Shown here: positions 38,701-50,700 of the stretch, one piece after another
How the letters are laid out: every line of letters starts with the position of its first letter
Numbering within the stretch: position 1 is the stretch's first letter
NCBI GenBank assembly: GCA_020055645.1
Contig: CM034546.1
Location: 84,444,001 to 84,508,000, forward strand
Length of the DNA: 64,000 nt
Reading direction: 5' to 3'
Origin: Tomocerus qinae
Taxonomy: Eukaryota > Arthropoda > Collembola > Entomobryomorpha > Tomoceridae
Program-made: the position numbers and the translations under genes
The notes under the pieces: model-generated
What the model saw: only the letters and a program-made list of their open reading frames with translations
Databases searched by the model: none
Told to the model about the DNA's origin: nothing

Positions 38701-41700
38701 ATTGCAAAACCCCCGGCAAAGTTTCAAAAAGTGGGTTTTTTCAGATTTTTTCTAGAGAGAAAAAGTTTTTGCAAAAATCTGTTCGGTTCAAATTAGAGAG
38801 ATTATAATAAACTACACCTTGGGGGCATATCAAGTATTTTACTTTCGATGACTCCTGCTTGGTGTCAAAGGTCAAAAATTGATACCATACCAAGTATCAA
38901 GCTAACAAGGACCTCGATGCCGCTAAAGGAATTATTTTGGTTATAATAATGACCTCCAAAAGAGTTTAAGGGCAACAGACAATATACTACAACATTAATG
39001 TATATGAACACTCACAAAATTGCAACGTAATTCCGAAAAATTATGCTTATTTCTGCATATTAAAGGCTACCATGTGTCATCTAACATGTCGTTAGATGTC
39101 ATTTCAATGTCAATGTTAGCACAGCAATCCGGGTCGGCTGGAAGTGTTTGAATAATTGAATATATAATATCAAGTCATAATTTTTTTCCATGCATTAAGT
39201 ATATACACATAGCCAGGCACGGCCTCGTGTATTAAATTGGACTCGGAATACGGGTTACTGCACAATTACGAGTGATCAATAATCCTTCTTTATAAAATCA
39301 CAATAGCTCCTACCAGTACTACTCACCCAGATTGCTATGTTAACATCCAAAGATATATGTTAGACGACACATGGTAGCCTTTAGTATGCAGAAATTGGTA
39401 TATTATTTCCGAATTATTTATCGATTTTGGGAAAGTTCATATATATGCATTAATGTTGCAGTATTATTCCATTATATGACCCTTTTACTCTTTTAGAGGT
39501 CCTTATTAGCCAAAATAATGCCTTTAGCAACATCGAGGTCCTTGTTAGCTTTCGATTGATACCTCAGACGATGAAAGGACGGTATCCAACTTTTCGTTTT
39601 CGTGGTATTCTGATAGCCCAAATAAATGGGACAAAAATAGTATAGGAAGCTATAGGTCAAAAATGAGGCCCTGATTTTTTAAAAATGAAAAACAAAGAAG
39701 GGCGCCAATACTTCCTTTGTTATAATTTTTTGTATGGAAACCCTGGTTTGGGGTATTTGGCCGGGGTTTTTATAGGGTACAATTAAGACGGAAAGTGATC
39801 AGTATTTCGTAATATGTAAAAATTCAAAAAATCGAAATTAAAAATCGGTGTTAAATAGTCCGCACACAGTTTTTTCTCAGAAGTTGGTTCAGACTCTAAA
39901 GATCACTTTCCGTCTATATTTTACCCTATAAAAACCCCAGCCAAATACCCCAAATCAGGGTTTCCATACAAAAAATTATAACAAAGGAAGTATTGGCGCC
40001 CTTTTTTGTTTTTCATTTAAAAAAAATCAGAGCCTCATTTTTGACCTATAGCTTGTCCCATTTTTTCTGGGCTATCAGAATACCCCAAAAACGAAAAGTT
40101 GGATACCGTCCTTTGACACCTTTGATACCAAGCAGGAGTCATCGAAAATAAAATACTTGATATGCCCCCAAGGTGTAGTTTTATAACCTCTCTAATTTGA
40201 ACCGAACAGATTTTTGCAAAAACTTTTTCATTCTAGAAAAAATCTGAAAAAACCCACTTTTTGAAACTTTGCCGGGGGTTTTGCAATCGAAAAACCGAGA
40301 ATTTACAGCTTATTCAAAATACGTCCGGAGGTATACTTATAAAGGGTCTCCATACCATTTTTCATCAAATCCGTCCAGGGGTTCATAAGATATTTTGCTT
40401 TCCTTTTTAAGAGGTCTTTTTCATATTACTGCTGACAGGGTTAAAAATGATTTTTTTTCCTGAAAGTTGTTTGTACCTATTGCCATTCCTCACATGTAGA
40501 GAGAAGGAAATGGCATTTTGGAAGCCATTGGGCTGACCATTTACCTATATCAAATAAAATCTGTCTATTGTACAATTGTATATTACATTGATCAATTACA
40601 AGACTTGGATAATATTATAATCTATATAATTGATGTATATAGTTGTTAAAAATAGTATTCTGTTCTGTGTGTAAGTTGGGTGATGCCGGCTGATACGTAT
40701 CACGCAATTGCTGCGGGTTTAAAAATGTTCTGAGGTAGGACTTCGGACTAGAGCCAATCTGTTTTGATGAGATCTGCAGCCTTTTCTGCAATCATGATTG
40801 TGGGGGCATTGGTGTTACCTAAACAATAGACACAAGTCTTAGAACATTAAATAGTGATCAAGGTGATGGTTAATGCTTTACTTTGTAATGATAATTTACC
40901 GCTGACGAGAGTGGGCATGATGGAAGCATCAGCCACTCGAAGGTTGTTGATGCCGTAGACTCTAAGCCGTGGGTCAACCACGGCGTCTGGGTCAGAGGGA
41001 GGTCCCATCTTACAAGTCCCCACAGGGTGGTAGATGGTGGATGTGTAGTGGCGGGTGACACAGGCCCAGTAGTCGTCACTCCACAGGATGAACTGGACAC
41101 ATTGTGGGTACGGCACATCGTGCAGACGAGCTCCGAAACGCTGCATGGCCTCCGTCTGGGAGTGAGCCAAGGCAATTTTGATGCCCTCCACGATTGTCGC
41201 CACATCCCGTGGGTCAGAGAGGTAGTTCGGGTAGATGTAGGGCGGGAGGAAGGGGTGGCCAGATCTTAACTGGATGACCCCTCTGCTCTTTGGTCGCAGG
41301 AGGACAGGGAGGGTTGTATAAGTGTCCTGGTAAGACAACTCCTTGTAAACACTCTCCCATAGGAACTCACTCACACCTGTCCAATTATGCCAATAAAATA
41401 GTTACAGCTTACAGGTATATCACAAAGTACTACAGAAATATTATTGTCGCGTTAGCGAGGATTTACGAACCAAGAGCGTGTCGAAGTGTGAGTCCTCCGT
41501 CACTACTCACACTCCCTGGAACCAAATGGAACTGAATATCGGGCCAGTCGTCGCTCACATTTGAGAACCTACAATCATAGTTTTGATTAGAACTTGAGCT
41601 AAGTCTATACATAGACATATAGAGGTATATAAGATATATATTAGGCCTTAATTTGGAAATCAGTTTAGTGTTTAGTTTATACTAGTGAACCCATCTAAGG

Positions 41701-44700
41701 GGCAAACCTAGCACTCAAGAGAAATTCAGCAGGCCACCCAACACAGTAATAAAAACAATTTCGAAATGATCCCTTAGGTTATTATGTTAACTTAAATAAG
41801 TAAATACAAAGTTTATTTAAATTAATATACTTTTGGTTGCAAAATTGGCTAAAACCCCAACTTCCTGCTAAAAAAGAATTTCCTAAACCAAAATAATAAC
41901 TGTAGCTTCAAATGCAGGGAAAAATGAAAAACTCCATTTTGGAAAAAAATCTACAAAGTCACCAAAAAGCTCCCTTTTAAATCAGAAAAATAAGATTCCC
42001 CCTCGGATTTTAGAAAAACGTACAAATTCTATGAGTTCAATTTACGAATAAATATTTTTAAAGAATAAATAGTTAGTTACCTAGTACTGTTATTTAATTC
42101 TACAAAAAGGTGTGCAAACTGCCAAAGGAATCAAGAGGGTAGTAAAAAAAGTAAACCCATCTCTACTAAAAAATGTTAATAAATAAATAAGTCTGTCGAT
42201 ATAACAGAGCCAATTTGGATTAGAAGTTTTGAAATGCTATTTAATAAGGCACATTGCGATCATTACGAAATGTCCCCTTTCGCTAATCATTTCCATTCAA
42301 TCACGAATCACCATTCAACCTTCTTATGTAAATTTCTAATATTTTGGTGTTACAATAATATGAAACGACTCATTTCGGTTGTTTAGAGGAATTAATGGTT
42401 TCAATAATGTACCCCAACGCATACCTCCATGTACTAAATTTATCACATGAAGATATGCGTTGGGGTACTTTATTGAAAACATTAATTGGGCTTGCGCATT
42501 TTGCTTTAAGGAACATGCATATATTACGTGTGCAGTTGATGGGAGGAGGAGGTACTCAAATGTGTTGCAGTCACCACTTGCGTTACACAAGGTGGAGTGG
42601 GTTTTGCATTACGTAATATATGTAGATTTCCTAAGTTCTCCTACCAAGACAAACATACATAGGTAATTTTTTTCAAGTCTAGGATTATATTATAGATTAG
42701 TTGGGCTCGACCACACTTTAAAAAAGATGGATTTCAGCAGTATTCAGCAGAATTAAGTTTAATAGTAAGAAGTTTACGTATTTTGTATTTACTTAGTGTG
42801 CACAAAGGCAAGGGTTTCCACCCCACCCAGCACAGTCATCGGCCCATTTCCATGAACATAGAATCGGAAGACTGCCTCCAAATTCTCATAGCGAGCCTGA
42901 ACGAGAGAAACGGGCTGGTCTAGGGTAAACACCAAACCGCCGTAGCCAATGTGGTCTTGTAGATTATGCCCAACTGATAAATCCTACTGGGCAGGAAAGA
43001 AAACAATCTCAGTCAATTATACTCACAGATAAAAGAGAATTAACCATCCAAGGAGTTCGCTAACTTGAATGCGATAGTGTAGATTTGTGTTAGGGATTAG
43101 TATTTGTACCTGAACTACGGGAATTCCCATTTGAGCTAGATGGGCGGCAGGTCCGACACCGGACAGCATGAGAAGGTGTGGTGAGGAGACACCACCAGCC
43201 GACAAAATGATTTCCTTACTAGCCGTGACCACTCTGGGTTTCCCGTTGTGGAAAACTTGGACTCCCCAGGCGCGTTTGTGAACGGAGTCGATGAGAACTC
43301 TAACGACATGGGCGTGGGTGGCCACATTTAAATTAGGTCTCAGACGAGCGGGACGGAGGAATGCTCGGGAAGTACTGCAGCGAGAGCCTCTTCGAATTGT
43401 TCCTTGAGCTACCATAAACCCCGTCTGGTACTCCCCATTGATATCTCGGTTGTCGTAGCCCAATTCGTTGCCTCCTTGGACGAAAGCGAGAGCAAGGGGA
43501 GTGCGCCATGGAGCTTCCTGTACGGTCAGGTACCCTCCTGCCGAATGGTATGGAGTGTCCACCAGATAAGGATTTCGGTTGTCCTCTGATTTCTGTGGTA
43601 TACACCGAATCAACAACTCGTTAGACCTCATCTCTAGAATAAGACTTTATTTTTACATCTTCGGTCGATGGGGGAATATGAAGTCGTTCTAAGTCGTGTC
43701 GTGTATCACCTGGAAGTAGTAGAGGGCACTGTCATAGCCCCATCCGGGGTTCCCTAGAGACTCCCAGAGGTTGTAGTCGTTGCGGTTGCCTCGAACATAT
43801 AGCATGTAGTTGAGGACGGATGAACCTCCGAGGACTCGGCCTCGGGGCCAATTTGACCTCCCTCCTGTCAGTCCCAGACAGGCCGTGGGCATCGGCTCGC
43901 TTTTGTAGCCCCAGTCTACTCTCGTTAGTTGGAGGTATCCCGCCAAGGCCGGAGCATTCGAGATCAATTCAGGCTCATCTCCTCCTGCTTCCAGCACTAG
44001 AACATTCCACTTCGGATTTTCTGACAATCGATTTGCGATGACCGCACCTATTTAAATGTAGATGAGTATGTAATGCGTCCAATTAAGAATCCATAGAGGT
44101 ATAAAAATGTAAAATTGTAGGCATGTACCTGCAGATCCAGCCCCAACAACAATAAAGTCGTAAGAGTTAAGTAGTTCTGAAACAACGATAGGTCGTCCCT
44201 CCGGGTCGTACATGTCGTACAAGTTGTAACCAAAGAAGGCAAGGGGAATGGGCAAGAGCCAGAGACCCGCCAATACTATCGCCAATCCCGCAGTAATCAT
44301 GTCATCGGATTCTCTCCAACCGTTCTCACACTTAAAGAACTCACAATACTAAACGTCCTTACATGCACACAGCAACGATACACGTCTTCTTATAATATTC
44401 CATCCATTATATAGTATTTCAAATTTCCATTCTCGGATTCAATGAGTTCGGTTATTGTGTTACATACAGAATCACACTCCACCACAAGTCTTCTTAACTT
44501 TACTTGGAAGCAGTGAAGAATTGATGTTAATCATTCCGTAGAAACTGTTTAAAAAAGTTTTAAAAAAGTGTTTCCTTCGAAGTGCTTCACATGTGTACAA
44601 TCACATTATTTATATATATTGACGCACATTGAACGACCGCAAGTTACCTTTTCCACGTGTGCAGAAAAACTAATAAAATGCTCCATTATCTGCTACTGCT

Positions 44701-47700
44701 ACTGGTAAAGTTGTATCGTAGTTGTTGAGGATTGAGTATGTCTCTGTTATCCTGTCCACGAGGATTATATGAGAATTCAAAGGCTATCTATGTCCAATAA
44801 TTGTAAATATGTTCATTGAATGAAAGTTCATTTACATATTTACATCTCATTTACTGATGATGGAGAAATAAGGCAGTCTTGTTAGTCTTAGGAGAGTATA
44901 TATCGTTGCCCAAGGCAAAGACTAGGAAGCTGAACATAATATGATAGCACCTCGCACTGCATACTCCGCTGTTACTCGCTCCTGAATACCTCCAATGTCT
45001 GCTATTCTTAGCACTTATTCAAATACAAAAATGGTACCACTGATTACTGTCTGTCAATCTCAGGAGCTACGAGCTGTCTCTTCTTTATGTGAATACCTTT
45101 ATATAAGTACAGAGGACGATGCCACCTAAAGCGGTCGTACCTGTCTTCTCAGAACTCACTCACTCATACTGATTTTAATATTGGGTATTATTATCACTGA
45201 AAGTCACAACTCTTACCTGTATATAATAAAACTAGTGAACCCAGCTAAGGGGCGAACCTGGCACTCATGAGAAATTAAGCAGGCCACCCATCACAGTAAT
45301 AAAAACAATTCCGGTTCAAATGGAAAAGTCCCTAAACCAAAATAATAATTGTAGATCGTAGTGTCCAATGCAGGGAATAATAAAAGATTATTTTTATTAA
45401 ATACTCCAGAATGTTCCCCTTTAAAATCAGAAAAATATGATCCCGGGATTTTGGAAAAAGAATTGTCTTCTTTAGCTAATTATTTCCATTCAATCACCAA
45501 TAATCATCTTATGTGAATTTGTATTATTGTTCTGATGTTATAACAATATGAAGCAACTCAATTCGTTGGTTTAGAGGGAGGGGCATGCGCATTTTAGTTT
45601 TGTGCTTTCAAGGAACGTGCATATATTACGTTGATAGTTGATGGGAGGAGACGATATCCAAAAGAGTTACAGCCAGCACTTGCGCTACACTTGGGAGAGG
45701 GAGTTTTAGGTTACGCAATATATACAGGTTTCCTAGGCTCTCCTACCAAGACATAGATAGTCAGGTATTAGTGCGATTATATTATAGAATTATTAGGGAT
45801 ATGTTGGTTGTGTAGGTATAACGTATAACGTGCAAGAAGATATAAACACGTTAGCAACTGTATTTGTACACCTTCAACTCCTAACTAACCCATTTTGAAT
45901 TTCCATTCTGTTTAAGCAGCTATTTACTACTGTTACATATTATGTACTAAAAATATATAACCGTCCTACGGACGGGAAATTTTCTGCAGTTATTCAATCA
46001 TTATAATAATGTATCTCAAATTCAATCATTTAATCGAACAGTGAAACTTTTTCTGCTTTTGCTGTTTAAAGTCCTTTCATCACATGTAGAAAATTTTCAT
46101 TATTGACAAAAAGTAACCCCGTTATTTTCAATAACCCCCACCCATTCAATAACCCCTGGGATTTTCAATAACTCTCGGTATTATCAATAACCCATGGTAT
46201 TTATGGTATAAATAACTCCGGTATTTTAAATAACCCCAATATTTTACATAACCCCGGTATTTTAAATACCTCAGTATTTTTATTAGTCCCACTGTTTTAA
46301 TCGGCCTCGTTGATAAAAGAGTAAAAGTAGCCTTAGCCAAGTTAGACTCACTTAAAAGGCTGGTAACTGAGAAAGTAATGGGTATGTTGATTCATTGTTA
46401 TGTAATAAGTATTTATGATAATTGTATTTGTGTCTGGGCTAGACAAAATAGATTACAACTGCAGCTTACACAAGATAGAATTAATAGGTTGGTGGTAAAT
46501 TTTTTATCCTAGAATATGTAAGTTTAGGGGGATTAGAAGAAAAGTTGGAAGCAGATTTGTTAGTAGTTGGTTTAACAAAATTAAAATTAATTGTCTACAG
46601 TTGTTTACTAAGGCTACAATTGTTTACTATTTATGAAAGACGAGAAATAGGCCTGGTAAAGTTGGTATGGAAAAAATTAATTGGTAAGCTAGCAGGAACT
46701 GAAAGTTTGTTCAATGTAAATATTAAATATAGTGGTACCTTTCCACGAGTGACCTCTATTATATCTAGATTGACTTCTGTTAAACATACTGCTGCTGCAG
46801 CATGGAATAAGTTACCGCGAAAATGGGTATACAAAGATATGTCTTTAGTTATGCTGGTTGATCAATTTAAAACGATATTGGAATCGAAGCGGGATAATAT
46901 GTTTATTTTTTACTGATGTAATTGCGTGTTGTTATTATTAATTACTAGTTATTAATGTTTATTTATATTATGACTGTTGGTGAAGAGCGGTGATTGTTTT
47001 TACTAACTATCACCGATTTGTGATGCGGTGTAATTGCGGTGTAATTGAAGGGTCTATCTTGTCACTTGAATAAAGCTGAACTCTGAACTATTACGGCATT
47101 TGTATTTCCATTACTGGAAGGAATATTAGGGTGGAGGGAACGGCGCACAAGACTGTTCGCTCCTTTTAGTGTATGAATTGTTGGGAGCTCTGCTCTCTAA
47201 CACATGTGCAGTAAAAATTTCAAAGATATTTAACTGTAGTAATAAGGGGTATCTGAAATGCTATTATTATATAGATAGGAGACCTGAAGAATTTTCCACT
47301 GCACTGCTGCGGTGTCAAATACTGTGTTTAGAATTTACTACTCACTCTACAATAATATAAATTATGTACTAAAAGAATGTTATCTTTCGGCGATTTGTTC
47401 ACGACACAAAGATTCATGTGATCAGTGTGACGGTAGTTGGGTGAGTGGTGTGAAGTGTGGCGTGTGATGGAAGAATGCGCCGTTGTTGCTAATTTCCTAT
47501 GTTAGCGACTAACCACCTAACCTTCTTCCTGTATTCTTATTCTGCTATAACCCAACACACTCAACACTATTCAACAGTCTTAAGTCTTCCTAAGCCAACA
47601 ATAACCTCTTGTCGTCTCATCCCACAATCACCACATAGAGATTTATAAGATGTTAACTCAGACTCAGATCAAGTACATTTCAGTATAGGACTTGAAATAT

Positions 47701-50700
47701 TATATAACTTAATTGCAGACATAGGTAATAGGTAACTATAATTACTTTACTTCTCCATTTTGTTACATTTTTACCACTATTATTCCATATTGCAGAACTA
47801 CACAATCATCACAATGTCACAATAAATAAAGCTCTTTCCACATATATCTCATGTAACTGTCTTGGATTTTGCAGCTTTTTGTTGGAATGCGCAAGCGCGT
47901 ATGGCTAATCGTATTCCATTTATTTCGACATATTTTTGTCGTTACGTTTTATGCCCCTTGATTACTCTGTGCCAGTTTGCACACATTTTTTTGTGGAATT
48001 AAACAACTGAACAAGGGGACACACTGTTTATTCTATAAAAATATTTATTAGTAAGTTGTACTCGTGGGATTTTTACGTTTTTCCAAAATCCCGAAATCAA
48101 ATTTTTGTGGTTTTAAATGGGAACTTTTTGAAGTTTTTTATTAAATATTTGATGCTACGATCTACAGTTATTATTTTGGTTTAGGAACTTCCTTTTGACC
48201 AGAAAGTTTAAGCTCCAGGTAATTTTCCAACCGCTGTAGAAAATAAAGGATGCCAATTAATTTGTATGGCACACACATGACTTTTGTATGGAGGATTTTG
48301 TTGTGACATTTAGTGTGACTTTGTATGGTGTGTTATGACTTACCTAATGAATTTGTATGGAAATAATTACTATGTATGCTGACAGTTTTATATAAACATG
48401 CATATTATACCGATACACGATACTGTCAACATAGGTTGGTAAGTTTATTCTAAGATTATATTATAGAATGATAAGACCCAAGCAGAAACAGCACAGATAT
48501 GCAGAAAGTGTGTACAGTTATGTAGGCGAAGTGGAGTCAATGCTCTGAGCTCCTACGCTGTATCCAAGTTACCATGTTATCAGTATAATATTTCCTCTCC
48601 TCTGCATTTGTGGGGACTTTATTTCGTTACAAATTGCATCTCAGTGAATATAAGTACCATGGCCAGGTCAAGTAAACTTGTAAGTTTGGAATACAAAATG
48701 GACCCTGACGCTGATAAAAGTGAGGTTGCAAATAAAGAAAATGAAAAAAGAAGGCAAAGGTACAACATACATGGACGAAAATTGGCATTAGCATTGAAGA
48801 ATTATGATTTTGAAAGTTCAAACAAACATTTAAATACTAAACTTCAGTACCGAATATTATGATTGTGTGAAAGGTGGTACGAGTTACCCAGCCAGTTTTA
48901 AATGTGTTAGCACAAAGTACTATTTTAATGATCGTCCACATTACATACTAATACATATGTTATCTATTACGACAAAATAAACTTACCATGCATATTCGAT
49001 ATTGCCATACAAAGTCATAAACCACTATACAAAGTCATAAACAACCATACAAAGCCACACTATCTATTTTTAGTTCTCCCATACAAAAGCCATGTGTGTG
49101 CCATACAAATTCCTATTTTCCCGAAAATAAAAGCACATTTAAATGGTTGTATTTACAAAGTTAACACAACCTATGATGGAAATACCGATGATATTTTTGG
49201 AATTGTTTTTATTACTGTGATGTGATGGGTGGCCTGCTGAATTTCTCTTGAGTCCTAGGTTCACCCCTTAGCTGGGTTCACTAGTACCTAGATAATACTC
49301 ATTAATAGCTGCATATTTATATTTTTTGGTAATAGTAATAGCAGGGCCGCAGCCGAGTTGGGCGGGGGGACCTGGCCTACCCCCGAAATCGAAGAAAAGA
49401 AAAAATATTGCCTTTAAACCCAAAAGTTTTTTACGTATCATTTCCGACCCCTTCCCCTCTACACGATGTCGACAGCCCTGAGTAGTAGAGTGCATAATAA
49501 ATGCTCATTTGTACTTTTGTGTTAAGGGTAAGGTTAACCACATACATAGTTACTTATATCTGTCTTCAAATAGTGACTATTTACTTTGCATAGAAGTTGT
49601 TAGAATAACGGCGTTTAAAATATGTATACATAGACATACGCCTTAGGGCTCCCTTAAGGGAGCCCTTCCCATACGTCGGAACACTATAATTGACGATTAA
49701 ACGAACAAAATGATGTTCGATCGTAATTATTTGAAAGAGTCTTGCCCGAATACCTCATCCAGTTTCAATTAAAATCTAATGGTGTAGTGTCTGCTAGCCA
49801 GGGGTCACTGGGTCCACTATTTTAAAGCTAAACTAAAAAGCGCCCTAATACAGCATTCCTGCTTCTTTGTACCTTCATTATTCAAAAAAATTTTCGTCAA
49901 CAAACGGGTGGGTTCAACTCGTCTACTTGTTTGACGAGTAAGGGTGGGGATGAGGTATTTGGGCAAGACTTACAAATAATTACGATCGAACATCATTTTG
50001 TTCGCTTAATCGTCAATTATTTTTCAATCGTCTTGCCCTCTACCTCTTCCAGTTTCAATTATAATCTAATGGTGTAGTTGTTTAAAGTACTACGAAAAAC
50101 GATAGCTGCGAGTAAAGTGTACATATTTTATTCTCAAAAATTCAAGGTGTCTGGTGTATATTTTGTACAATGAGGGGGTAAACAATATATCCAGGATTCC
50201 AAAAATGTGCCACACAAGAAAATCGGGTAAGAACTTTAGACAGAATTCCAAGAGTTGTAAAGCAATTTTTACATGTATTTTGATAGTCATCAGAGATTTC
50301 CAAATGTAAAGGAACTGGACTCTTAAAGAAGACAGAATTGAGATATGTATTTCTAATGCAGTTAAGACAACAGCACCGGGCAAGCCCAAGCGTTTGTTAT
50401 TGTTACCACGATTCAAAGATAACAATAACTTATGTGTAATGGAAGCAACTTTAGAATACATTAATCGTACTAAAATTTTCAGAAATAACGAAGATTTTTT
50501 CTTTTTAAGTATAAGTAAGCAATACCGAAAGCAAAGGTCGGCACTCAAACCAGACCTCGATAAGAACTTTAGACAGAATTCCAAGAGTTGTAAAACAATT
50601 TTTACATGTATTTTGATAGTCATCAGAGATTTCCAAATGTAAAGGAACTGGACTCTTAATAGACATTGCTTAATTTAATCAAACTTAAAGTTTGTATCCT

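Larger units (their letters stand above)
35655..40570. mobile_element. 4.9 kb multi-hairpin foldback element, with later insertions
   Basis: The outer ends 35655-35750 and 40475-40570 are inverted (TATTTGATATAGGTAAATGG and complement, TTCCAAAATGCCATTTCC). A second pair is 35750-35860 with 38405-38525 (CATGTCCAGTGTGCGAAAC). A third, ~370 bp long, is 38520-38880 with 40115-40455 (GCCGGGGGTTTTGCAATCG). Between these lie two further hairpins, 38880-39100 with 39360-39580, and 39580-39840 with 39895-40110. The 2.5 kb at 35870-38400 contains the AGCTCGCCTGA element and an R3 copy, probably later insertions. No transposase frame. Transcripts from either strand would form very long duplexes. Confidence 0.75.
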
